Assembly: GCF_024399335.1 (NCBI RefSeq)
Contig: NZ_CP075339.1
Span: forward strand, 806,001-870,000
From: Leucobacter aridicollis
GTDB lineage: Bacteria; Actinomycetota; Actinomycetes; Actinomycetales; Microbacteriaceae
Reading direction: 5' to 3'
Length of the DNA stretch: 64,000 nucleotides
Position numbers and translations under genes: made by a program. Under the pieces are notes generated by a model, which was not told the DNA's origin, made no database searches, and saw only the letters and a list, made by a program, of their open reading frames with translations. Shown here piece by piece: positions 24,899-31,971 of this stretch (positions are counted from its first letter, which is position 1; every line of letters starts with the position of its first letter).

Positions 24899-25086
24899 GC
24901 GCCACACTGGCGGGCGCGCTGACCGGCGCGGTGCTCGCGTTTGCGGGGCTTATCTTCGGGTTCTGGGGATTCCTCCTCGTCGCGATCCTCATGGCCGTCG
25001 GCGCGCTGGTCGGCAGAGTGGTGTCGGGCGATCTCGACCTCCGGGCGCTCGCCGGCGTCTTCACGGGTAGGCGAACGTCGTCATGA
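24895..25086 (+). CDS. small integral membrane protein of Asp23 module
   Basis: A 63-residue protein, two hydrophobic helices joined by a short turn (residues ~5-20 and 22-42), then a short basic tail (TGRRTSS). It is similar in size and place to the DUF2273-type membrane proteins linked to asp23/amaP. Start overlaps the previous stop (ATGA) and its stop overlaps the next start, so expression is coupled. No catalytic residues. Confidence 0.8.
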   Translation: MSATLAGALTGAVLAFAGLIFGFWGFLLVAILMAVGALVGRVVSGDLDLRALAGVFTGRRTSS

Positions 25087-25469
25087 GCCCCACGACCGTT
25101 GACGCGCCAGCTCAGCAGACGGTCGGCCCACGCCACGACGTGCGGGGCGCGATTCGCGTTCAGCCGCGCGCACTCGAGAAAGCTGTCCGCGAGTCGATCG
25201 CACACCGAGCCGGCGCACCGCGCGAGGCGGTGAACGTCGATCTCGCGGACTGGGGCGGGGCGCTCACCGTGAAGGTGGCGACGAAACTGCCCATTCCCGA
25301 GCTGTCTCAGACTGGAGCCATCCAGGCGGAGATGCCGCTCTTGGAGCGCGTGCGCGCGCTGCAGACCGCGCTCGTGAGCGAGCTCGGCCTGCTTACCGGC
25401 AGGGAGATCAGGCGTGTGTCGGTCGTGGTCACCGGGGCGATCATTCCAGAGCAGAGGCGGGTGAGGTAA
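25083..25469 (+). CDS. Asp23-module protein of unknown function
   Basis: A 128-residue soluble protein. The middle (residues ~22-115) looks like a degenerate Asp23-type alpha/beta domain: 'IRVQPRALEKAVRESIAHRAGAPREAVNVDLADWGGALTVKVATKLPIPEL' and 'IRRVSVVVTGAIIP'. No signal peptide or TM segment. Coupled at both ends within the module; probably interacts with the other Asp23-like proteins. The assignment rests on pattern and context. Confidence 0.7.
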   Translation: MSPTTVDAPAQQTVGPRHDVRGAIRVQPRALEKAVRESIAHRAGAPREAVNVDLADWGGALTVKVATKLPIPELSQTGAIQAEMPLLERVRALQTALVSELGLLTGREIRRVSVVVTGAIIPEQRRVR

Positions 25470-26048
25470 ATGTTGAATGGCACACTGACGCGCGTCGTGC
25501 GGCGCGAGACTCATTCCCCGCGGACCGTGCTCGCCGTCGGAGCACTCGTGCTCACGGCGGCCGCGGCCACCTATGTGGGGATCGAGCTCGTGCTGCATCT
25601 CACGCGCTCAGAACCGCTGCTCGTCACTCCGGGAGACGCAGCCAGGTGGCTCGGAGACGTGCCCGCGCTTGGTAGTGCGGGCGCCGTTGGCGCGCTAGCG
25701 ATCGCCGTGCTTGGGCTCGTGCTGGTTGGCCTCGCGCTAGCGCCTGGCCGGCGATCAAAGCACCAGCTCACCGATGGCCCGTATGCGGTTGTCGCCGACA
25801 ACGGCGTCATCGCCTCGGCGGTCGCCGAGCGTGTGCGGCGTGAGCTTGATGTCTCGCGCGGCGCCGTTGTCGTCGGCATCGGACACCGAAGCGCCGACGT
25901 CACTGTCCGACCCGAGCCCGGTCAGCAGATCGACGCCGGGTACGTCCGTGAAATCGCTGCCGCCGAGCTGTCGAGCTATGGGCTTTCGCCCACGGTTCGT
26001 GCCCGAGCCCGGATCCAGCGCCCCACATCGAACGGAGGCCAGGAATGA
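25470..26048 (+). CDS. DUF6286-like membrane protein
   Basis: A 192-residue protein with two TM segments (about residues 20-43 and 68-90) and a C-terminal cytoplasmic domain: 'PYAVVADNGVIASAVAERVRRELDVSRGAVVVGIGHRSADVTVRPEPGQ'. This pattern matches the DUF6286 proteins regularly found beside Asp23/Gls24 genes in actinobacteria. Function unknown; probably a membrane anchor or partner. ATG directly abuts the previous stop and the stop overlaps the next start. Confidence 0.75.
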   Translation: MLNGTLTRVVRRETHSPRTVLAVGALVLTAAAATYVGIELVLHLTRSEPLLVTPGDAARWLGDVPALGSAGAVGALAIAVLGLVLVGLALAPGRRSKHQLTDGPYAVVADNGVIASAVAERVRRELDVSRGAVVVGIGHRSADVTVRPEPGQQIDAGYVREIAAAELSSYGLSPTVRARARIQRPTSNGGQE

Positions 26049-26662
26049 ACGCGACCAACCGCGCGGTGAACCGCGGCGTCCTGCTCGTCGTCGGGCTCAT
26101 CCTGCTCGCGGCAGGTGGAACGGCCTTCGTCGCCATCATCTGGCGTCCAGCGGGCCAGGCGTGGCGGGACGGTGTTGGGCAGCTGCGCGAGTGGCTCATC
26201 GCCGCTGACGAAGGCGCTCGACTGCACCCGAGCACGACGGTCAGTTGGGTGACCCTCGGGCTGCTCCTCGTGCTGCTCGCGCTCGTTGTGTTCGCGGTCG
26301 TCACCGTGGCCCGCCTGGGCGGTGGCAAGGTGCATACCGTGACTCGTGTCGAGGGGGACGAGGGAGCGCTCGGCCCCGTCACCGTGACACAGGGGTTCGT
26401 CGCCGATGCTCTGAACGAGTCGCTGTCGAGGCACGAAGAGATTCTGTCGACGAAGGTCAGCGCGAGCCGCGTGCGCGGCCAGGACGTGCTGCACGTGAGC
26501 GTCACGCCCCGTCAGAACGTCTCGCCCGCGCGCACCGCGGCCACTGTTGCCGGCCTCCTCGACAATCTCGGCACGTTGCTGGGGGAACAACCGCCGACAT
26601 ACATCTCGATCCACTCGGGTCTGCGCGCAAAACTTGCCGCCGACCAGCCCCGGGTCCGCTAG
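26045..26662 (+). CDS. amaP: AmaP-like Asp23 membrane anchor
   Basis: A 205-residue protein with two TM helices (about 11-33 and 65-88) enclosing a short loop, then a cytoplasmic domain ending in 'GLLDNLGTLLGEQPPTYISIHSGLRAKLAADQPRV'. The layout (two N-terminal helices and a soluble tail) is that of alkaline shock response membrane anchor proteins, and gene order supports it. It overlaps DUF6286 by ATGA. In this module it may tether the Asp23 proteins to the membrane. Confidence 0.7.
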   Translation: MNATNRAVNRGVLLVVGLILLAAGGTAFVAIIWRPAGQAWRDGVGQLREWLIAADEGARLHPSTTVSWVTLGLLLVLLALVVFAVVTVARLGGGKVHTVTRVEGDEGALGPVTVTQGFVADALNESLSRHEEILSTKVSASRVRGQDVLHVSVTPRQNVSPARTAATVAGLLDNLGTLLGEQPPTYISIHSGLRAKLAADQPRVR

Positions 26663-26699
26663 CTCAGCCACTAGTCACAATCAGAAAGGGGGGAACACG

Positions 26700-26915
26700 A
26701 TGTGGAAGAACCTGTTCATTGTCGCTGTCATCGGTATAGCGGCCTATTGGGTAGGCGTCGAGTCGGCGAAGTCTCGTGGGAAGAACTACGAAGATCTTCG
26801 CCACCAGATCGAACGCTTGTGGACAAGCCCTGAAGCGCAAAAGGCTCGCCGCCGACGCGCCAAGGCCACGCGCAAGCTCGTCCAGCAGGCGCAGAAGCGC
26901 GTACTGGGCGCATAA
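26700..26915 (+). CDS. small YtxH-like membrane protein
   Basis: A 71-residue protein with one N-terminal TM helix (residues ~4-18) and a strongly basic cytoplasmic tail (KARRRRAKATRKLVQQAQKRV) likely to be helical. It resembles YtxH-type stress proteins. ATG at 26700 follows AAAGGGGGG; a frame beginning inside the previous gene is not used. Function unknown; in the Asp23 module. Confidence 0.65.
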   Translation: MWKNLFIVAVIGIAAYWVGVESAKSRGKNYEDLRHQIERLWTSPEAQKARRRRAKATRKLVQQAQKRVLGA

Positions 26916-26979
26916 CCAGAAACCCAACCCACCATCACAGACCCCGAATCCCTCGGGGCACATCAGACAGGAGAACATC

Positions 26980-27153
26980 ATGAGTGCAGAAGACAAGATC
27001 AAGGCGGCCGCTGACAAGGTCGCAGGACAGGTCAAGGAGACCGTCGGGAAGCTCACCGACAACGACAAGCTCGTTGCGGAGGGCAAAGCCGACAAGCTCA
27101 AGGGCGAGGCGAAGGGAGCCGTCGAGGACGTCAAGGACGCGTTCAAGAAGTAG
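26980..27153 (+). CDS. csbD: CsbD-family stress protein
   Basis: A 57-residue charged helical protein, 'AEDKIKAAADKVAGQVKETVGKLTDNDKLVAEGKADKLKGEAKG', the standard CsbD motif. CsbD family members are general-stress proteins of unknown mechanism. ATG at 26980 follows GACAGGAGAAC. It ends the first part of the Asp23 module, followed by a terminator hairpin at 27167. Confidence 0.9.
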   Translation: MSAEDKIKAAADKVAGQVKETVGKLTDNDKLVAEGKADKLKGEAKGAVEDVKDAFKK

Positions 27154-27166
27154 GCACGGTGCCGGT

Positions 27167-27186
27167 GAGGTGGCCCAGGCCACCTC
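27167..27186 (+). terminator. hairpin after csbD
   Basis: GAGGTGGCC (27167-27175) pairs with GGCCACCTC (27178-27186), a 9-bp arm pair with a 2-nt gap (in practice 8 bp with a 4-nt loop). No U-tract. It sits 14 nt after the csbD stop. The 182 bp from here to 27368 hold the presumed sigma-gene promoter, but I see no clear box. Confidence 0.6.
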
Positions 27187-27368
27187 ATCGGCCGTCGTGG
27201 CGAAACTGTCGAATCCTCGCGTTCTGAGCGCCGCAGGGTCGAATGGTTGCCAGAAACCTACAAAGGGTCGTGCGATTGTGAATCCCGTACCGAGGATGGG
27301 GATCGTGGTCAGTGGGGAATGGCCGCAATGGGTTTCGGGGGAAGCACACCGTGCGAGGGGAGCGACGG

Positions 27369-27935
27369 ATGGCGGAGCAACACCACCGGGAAGTATTGGA
27401 AACAGCGCCCGACTGGATCCTTGTCGGACGGGCAACCGAGGGAGACACCGTCGCCTTCGCGGCGTTGGTGCGGCGATACGCTCCGATGATGCGGGCCTAT
27501 GCGAGACGGATACTGCCTGGCACCGCCGAGCTCGACGACGTGGTGCAAGAGACATTCATCACGGCGTGGGAGCAGCTGGAGACACTGGAGAACCCCGACC
27601 GGGTGAAGAGCTGGATCATGCGCATCACGAGTCGAAAAGCGGTCGACCGTGTGCGTGCCCTGCGCCCGCACACGGATATTACGGCTCTCGAGGTACCCGG
27701 GCCGCAGCACTCGGACCCTCCCCGAAGACACGAGGCCAACGCGGGCGTGCAAGCGCTACAGGAAGCACTTGCGGATCTACCGGACACCGAGCGTCAATGC
27801 TGGGTATTGCGAGAAATCGGCGAGTATAGCTACGACGAGATCGCTGAGCAGCTCGAGCTCCCGGCCTCGACGGTGCGCGGCAAGCTTGCCCGGGCCCGGA
27901 AACACATAATCGTTCGAATGGAGGAGTGGCGATGA
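27369..27935 (+). CDS. ECF RNA polymerase sigma factor
   Basis: A 188-residue sigma-70 (ECF/SigE-type) factor. Region 2 is 'FAALVRRYAPMMRAYARRILPGTAELDDVVQETFITAWEQLETLENPDRVKSWIMRITSRKAVDRVR'; region 4 is 'ALQEALADLPDTERQCWVLREIGEYSYDEIAEQLELPASTVRGKLARARKHII'. The two are joined by a short linker. ATG at 27369 follows GAGGGG; an earlier in-frame ATG at 27312 lacks a site. It overlaps the next gene by ATGA, where anti-sigma genes normally lie; that gene encodes an Asp23-type protein with an anti-sigma-like N-terminus. Confidence 0.9.
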   Translation: MAEQHHREVLETAPDWILVGRATEGDTVAFAALVRRYAPMMRAYARRILPGTAELDDVVQETFITAWEQLETLENPDRVKSWIMRITSRKAVDRVRALRPHTDITALEVPGPQHSDPPRRHEANAGVQALQEALADLPDTERQCWVLREIGEYSYDEIAEQLELPASTVRGKLARARKHIIVRMEEWR

Positions 27936-28546
27936 GCAAGACCGACCATCGCGCGCTCCTTGGGCTGCGCCCAGAAGACCTCGACGGCGTCTCAATCGAA
28001 GAACTTTCCGAGTACCTCGACAACGGTCGCACCCCGCCCAATCCCCGCATCGAGGCGTCCGCAGGGTGTCAGCGCGCCCTCGACGCGCTACAGCGCATCG
28101 GCGAGCTCTCACCCCTGCTCCTCGACGCCGATGCGGCCGCCGAACCTCCCGCGGAGGACAGCTGGGTGCAAGGGGTGCTCGCAGGCATCGCGCTGGATGT
28201 TCACGCCGGACGACGGATCCCGATCGTCCTCGACAGCCCCGCGACCGACGCCGGAATCACCGAGGGCGCGCTCCGCGGCCTTATCCGGCGGGCGGAGCGT
28301 GCGGCCCCCGGTACGCTGGTCGGCAAATGTACGTTCGCCGGCGACATCACCGAGCCGAACGCACCCGTCCGCGTGGCGATCGAACTGAGCGTCCCGTACG
28401 GCGCCGAGATTCACGCGGCAGCGGATGCCGTTCGCGCGGAGATCCGATCACTCGTCGCCTCCCACACGACAGTAACGCTGACCGACGTCGACATCGTCGT
28501 GCGCGATGTGCAGCCCGTGAACCCGCAGATAGTAGAGAACACATGA
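27932..28546 (+). CDS. Asp23-like protein, possible anti-sigma factor
   Basis: A 204-residue protein coupled to the ECF sigma gene (ATGA). The N-terminal half (residues ~1-85) has 'LRPEDLDGVSIEELSEYLDNGRTPPNPRIEASAGCQRALDALQRIGEL', which resembles the helical tail region of zinc-less anti-sigma proteins; only one Cys is present, so it is not a ZAS domain. The C-terminal half (residues ~110-200) has the Asp23 fold signature: 'GTLVGKCTFAGDITEP...RVAIELSVPYGAEIHAAADAVRAEIRSLV'. I infer that it senses envelope state and restrains the sigma factor. The in-frame GTG at 27926 is an alternative start. Confidence 0.7.
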   Translation: MSKTDHRALLGLRPEDLDGVSIEELSEYLDNGRTPPNPRIEASAGCQRALDALQRIGELSPLLLDADAAAEPPAEDSWVQGVLAGIALDVHAGRRIPIVLDSPATDAGITEGALRGLIRRAERAAPGTLVGKCTFAGDITEPNAPVRVAIELSVPYGAEIHAAADAVRAEIRSLVASHTTVTLTDVDIVVRDVQPVNPQIVENT

Positions 28547-28893
28547 CCGAACGTGCCGCTGACCGCCTCGAAGCAGCGCTCGAAGTTGCCATCCGATCTG
28601 TGCCCGGAGTGACAGGACTCTATCGGACCGGCAGTAGCGTCGCGAAGCTTATCGACGCCAGCGCGGCGCTGCTACGCGGGCAACAGCAGCGGTCATCCCT
28701 CGTGCGCGTCGACGACGGCACGTCGGGCGTGACGGTGACGGCAGCGGTCGGCGTCGACTCGGCCGTGAGCAGCGTGCAGGTGCTCGAACTGGCGAGCACC
28801 GCTGTCACAGAGGCCGTCACCGCGTCGCAGCTCGCGCTCGAACAGGTGCACCTCACCGTGGTGCACGTCAACGGAGACGGCCTTCGAAGCTAG
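28543..28893 (+). CDS. small Asp23-like protein
   Basis: A 116-residue protein with an Asp23-type alpha/beta pattern: N-terminal helix 'RAADRLEAALEVAIRSVPGVTGLYRTG', then 'GVTVTAAVGVDSAVSSVQVLELASTAVTEAVTASQLALEQVHLTVVHVNGD'. The 'VGVDSAV...QVLELASTAVTEAV' helix-strand order matches the Asp23 domains of this module. ATGA overlap with the previous gene, so it belongs to the sigma operon. No signal or TM segment. Confidence 0.72.
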   Translation: MTERAADRLEAALEVAIRSVPGVTGLYRTGSSVAKLIDASAALLRGQQQRSSLVRVDDGTSGVTVTAAVGVDSAVSSVQVLELASTAVTEAVTASQLALEQVHLTVVHVNGDGLRS

Positions 28894-28934
28894 GGCCGTC
28901 GCCGTCGCTCGTCCCGGGGCCCAGCCAGCTCGCG

Positions 28935-28940
28935 TAACAT
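28935..28940 (+). promoter_or_regulatory. -10 box of a leaderless promoter
   Basis: TAACAT ends 7 nt before the ATG at 28948; no ribosome-binding site precedes that ATG. Confidence 0.5.
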
Positions 28941-28947
28941 TGACGCA

Positions 28948-30477
28948 ATGACCGAGACACCCGCAGGCGCAACGCCCCAACCGAGCGACATCGACCCCGC
29001 GGACCTCGAAACCGCGCTGCGCGTCATCGCCGCAGCCGCAAAGCTGCCAAGCGAGCACGCGGACGTCGTCACCATCCGCCGTGCGACATCGGCGATGTAT
29101 AAGGCTGCGAAGAGCGAGCGGCGCCGGGTGCAGCGCGGCGAGATTGCTCAGGCGAACCGCGCCGTAATCGAGGCGACCGCGACGGGAGCGCCCGACAGGA
29201 TCGACGACGAGACCCGCGGCCTCACCCTCACCGCCACCTCGGAGGCGAAGTACGTTGGGGAGCTGCGCAAGGCGCAGGCATGCTACATCTGCAAGCAGCC
29301 GTACACGAAGGTCGAGTCGTTCTACCACCAGCTCTGCCCGAGCTGCGCAGAGTTTAGCCACGGCAAGCGCAACGCGCGCACCGACCTCACGGGCAAGCGG
29401 GCGCTGCTCACTGGCGGGCGCGCGAAGATCGGGATGCACATCGCGCTTCGCCTGCTGCGTGACGGCGCACACACGACAATCACGACCCGTTTTCCGCGAG
29501 ACGCGGCCCGCCGGTTCTCGTCGCTCCCTGACTCGGCCGACTGGATCGACCGCCTGCGCATCGTCGGCATCGACCTGCGCGACCCCTCGCAGGTCGTCGC
29601 GCTCGCTGACTCAGTCGCGGCCCGCGGCCCGCTCGACATCCTCATCAACAACGCGGCGCAGACGGTCAGGCGCTCGCCAGGCTCGTACTCGCTGCTTGCC
29701 GACGCTGAATCGCAGCCACTCCCTGCCGGCGTGTACCCCGAGACCGAGACGCTGGGACACCCGGCAGAGCTCCACCCGCGCGCGCTGCAGTCCTCGGTCG
29801 GCGACGACGGTGCCGTCTCGCTTGATGCGTTCTCACCGGCGCTCCTTTCGGGCACTGTCGCCGCGGGGCTCGAGCAGGCTCGCAGCGCCGACGACCTCAC
29901 CGCGCTTGCGATGGCTGCCGGATCCTCGTCGCTCGACAAGCACGCTGATGGCTCAGCGATCGACGCCGGCGGTCTCGTGCCTGACGTCGCGCACGTGAAC
30001 AGTTGGGTGCAGCACGTGCAAGAGGTCGACCCGATCGAGATGCTCGAGGTGCAGCTGTGCAACTCGACGGCACCGTTCATACTTATCAGCCGGCTGCGCG
30101 CCTCAATGGCCGCGTCGCCTGCCCGCCGCACCTACGTCGTGAACGTGTCGGCGATGGAGGGGCAGTTCTCGCGCAAGTACAAGGGCCCGGGCCACCCGCA
30201 CACGAACATGGCGAAAGCCGCCCTGAACATGCTCACCCGCACCAGCGCGGAAGAGATGTTCACGACGGACGGGATCCTCATGACCGCTGTCGACACAGGC
30301 TGGATTACTGACGAGCGCCCGCACTTCACGAAGGTGCGCTTGGCCGAAGAGGGGTTCCACGCCCCGCTCGACCTCGTCGATGGCGCCGCCCGCGTGTACG
30401 ACCCGATCGTGCGCGGCGAGGCCGGCGAGGACCTGTACGGCTGCTTCGTGAAGGATTACGAGCCGAGCGCCTGGTAG
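28948..30477 (+). CDS. SDR-family protein with N-terminal zinc finger
   Basis: A 509-residue protein, nearly twice the length of a classical SDR. Residues ~1-110 form a charged, mostly helical region. Cys112, Cys115, Cys130 and Cys133 (CYIC and CPSC) form a zinc-finger-like site. The Rossmann motif is 'ALLTGGRAKIGMHIALRLL' (~152-170), with 'DILINNAAQ' (NNAA motif) and the Ser of 'VVNVSAMEG'. The catalytic Tyr is not in the usual place: the Lys lies in 'HTNMAKAALNM' where Y-x3-K would place a Thr, and a nearby Tyr is in 'RKYKGPG'. It could have a modified or no redox function. About 80 residues are inserted after the NNAA motif. Family known only as an uncharacterised SDR. Confidence 0.75.
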   Translation: MTETPAGATPQPSDIDPADLETALRVIAAAAKLPSEHADVVTIRRATSAMYKAAKSERRRVQRGEIAQANRAVIEATATGAPDRIDDETRGLTLTATSEAKYVGELRKAQACYICKQPYTKVESFYHQLCPSCAEFSHGKRNARTDLTGKRALLTGGRAKIGMHIALRLLRDGAHTTITTRFPRDAARRFSSLPDSADWIDRLRIVGIDLRDPSQVVALADSVAARGPLDILINNAAQTVRRSPGSYSLLADAESQPLPAGVYPETETLGHPAELHPRALQSSVGDDGAVSLDAFSPALLSGTVAAGLEQARSADDLTALAMAAGSSSLDKHADGSAIDAGGLVPDVAHVNSWVQHVQEVDPIEMLEVQLCNSTAPFILISRLRASMAASPARRTYVVNVSAMEGQFSRKYKGPGHPHTNMAKAALNMLTRTSAEEMFTTDGILMTAVDTGWITDERPHFTKVRLAEEGFHAPLDLVDGAARVYDPIVRGEAGEDLYGCFVKDYEPSAW

Positions 30478-30518
30478 ACCGCCGCGTTTTCCCACGTTGC
30501 GCGGCTTGCTGTGCGGAA

Positions 30519-30524
30519 TAATGT
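30519..30524 (+). promoter_or_regulatory. -10 box of a leaderless promoter
   Basis: TAATGT ends 4 nt before the ATG at 30529, so mRNA would start near the start codon. Confidence 0.4.
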
Positions 30525-30528
30525 GAGC

Positions 30529-31197
30529 ATGCAGCCAACAACTCGACTCCCGCACGTCGTGCGGGGTTCGACGGCAGCTGCGATCGCGACGTTCGTCGCC
30601 CTGTTCTCGCACGTGCTCGCAGGCGGCGCGATGCCAGAGCCGCTCGGCATCTGCGTGCCGTTCGTGCTCTCGCTCCTCGTCAGCGTATTGCTCGCTGGAC
30701 GGAAGCTCTCGCTTGCGCGCCTGTCGCTCTCGGTTGTCGCGAGCCAGACGCTCTTCCACACACTCTTCGTACTCGGCGCCCCGAGCGCGGGCGGTGCTGG
30801 CCTGGCAGTTTCCGGCGGCCACCAGCACCACGGCCAGCAAGCGGTGACCGTGCTGGCGCCTGGCGCGCAGCTGCCGGCGATGACAGATCACACAGCGATG
30901 CTCATCCATGGCGACGCCATCATGTGGCTCTCGCACCTCGCTGGCGCTGCGGTGACGATTCTGTTCCTGTACCGCGGCGAGCAGACGATCCATCTGCTTC
31001 GCGAGCTCGCCGAGCGACTCATCGCGTGGGCGCAGCACAGCCTCGCGGAGCCGCTACGGGTGCCCGCTGTGTTCCGCGAGGTGCGCGAGCGCCACGGGCA
31101 GGCCATCGCAACCGCCGGCTGGGCGGTGCTCACACAGCTCACGGCCTCAACCCGGAGCCTTCGCGGGCCACCCGCAGTGCCAGGGTTCGCAGGGTAG
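30529..31197 (+). CDS. integral membrane protein with His-rich loop, copper cluster
   Basis: A 222-residue protein with four or five TM segments (about residues 18-36, 41-60, 66-86, 112-134, 180-195). The loop between TM3 and TM4 is His-rich (GGHQHHGQQ), followed by 'TDHTAMLIHGDAIMWLSHLAGA', offering His and Met ligands for a metal. It is followed by a PCu(A)C chaperone and a PepSY protein, a group often linked to copper delivery for cytochrome oxidase. The start is ATG at 30529; GTG 30511 is upstream in the same frame but lies across the promoter. A role in copper handling is inferred. Confidence 0.65.
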   Translation: MQPTTRLPHVVRGSTAAAIATFVALFSHVLAGGAMPEPLGICVPFVLSLLVSVLLAGRKLSLARLSLSVVASQTLFHTLFVLGAPSAGGAGLAVSGGHQHHGQQAVTVLAPGAQLPAMTDHTAMLIHGDAIMWLSHLAGAAVTILFLYRGEQTIHLLRELAERLIAWAQHSLAEPLRVPAVFREVRERHGQAIATAGWAVLTQLTASTRSLRGPPAVPGFAG

Positions 31198-31348
31198 CAC
31201 TGGCCGCCCGTCTCGGGCTGGCCGGAGCGACCCAGGCGACCCCTCTCAGCATTTTCAACCTGTGCCGCCCGGCTCACCTGGCGCGGCACTCGGCCTGCGC
31301 CGCCGTCGTGCGCGCAGCCGGAAAATTTGCATGCTTGAAAGGCACACA

Positions 31349-31963
31349 ATGTTCAACACTCATATTCGCGCGACCCGTTTTACTGTGGCGTGTGGCATCG
31401 CTCTTCTCGCCCTCAGCGGATGCTCGGCTGGCGAGGCCGCGACCGGTTCTGGCGCACACTCCGGGGAGCACTCTGGTGCGGCCGCCGCGCACCCAGCTGC
31501 AGACTCGGTGACGATCGAAGAAGCGTGGGTCAAGTCGGCCGAGAAGGGCGAGATGACGGCGGCGTTCGGGCTGCTGAAAAACTCGAGCGACACTGACGCC
31601 AACATCGTCTCAGTTACCTCGACAGCGTCACCGATGATGGAACTCCACGAGACTGTCGCGAACGAGTCGGGGCAGATGGTGATGCGTGAGGTCGAGGGTG
31701 GCTTCGTGATCCCCGCCGCGGGGCAGTTCAGCCTCGAACCCGCAGGCAATCACATCATGATCATGGGGCTGCCGAGCGCCGTCACCGCTGGCGAGGACAT
31801 CACGTTCACGCTCGAATTCGCCGACGGCTCCAAGCTCGACTTCACCGCGATCGTGAAGGACTACGCGGGTGCCAACGAAAACTACGAGGGCGACCACGGC
31901 GACCACGACGATCACGCGGCAGACGATGCGGCGGCGGGCCACGACGCGCACAGCGGCCACTAA
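31349..31963 (+). CDS. PCu(A)C copper-chaperone lipoprotein
   Basis: A 204-residue lipoprotein: signal with lipobox LSGC (Cys at about 25), a Gly/Ala/His/Ser linker (GAHSGEHSGAAAAHPAA), then a PCu(A)C domain: 'MMELHETVANESGQMVMREVEGGFVIPAAGQFSLEPAGNHIMIMGL'. The H(M)X10MX21HXM copper site is seen in MELHET ... MVMREV ... NHIMIM. The C-terminus is His/Asp-rich (GDHGDHDDHAADDAAAGHDAHSGH), a likely extra metal-binding tail. ATG at 31349 follows GAAAGGCACAC. These proteins carry Cu(I) outside the membrane, for example to cytochrome oxidase CuA. Confidence 0.9.
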   Translation: MFNTHIRATRFTVACGIALLALSGCSAGEAATGSGAHSGEHSGAAAAHPAADSVTIEEAWVKSAEKGEMTAAFGLLKNSSDTDANIVSVTSTASPMMELHETVANESGQMVMREVEGGFVIPAAGQFSLEPAGNHIMIMGLPSAVTAGEDITFTLEFADGSKLDFTAIVKDYAGANENYEGDHGDHDDHAADDAAAGHDAHSGH

Positions 31964-31971
31964 GGATCGCA

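Noticed and set aside
27312..27368. longer sigma-factor start at ATG 27312
   Set aside because: No ribosome site there, whereas GAGGGG stands before ATG 27369, which gives a normal ECF N-terminus.
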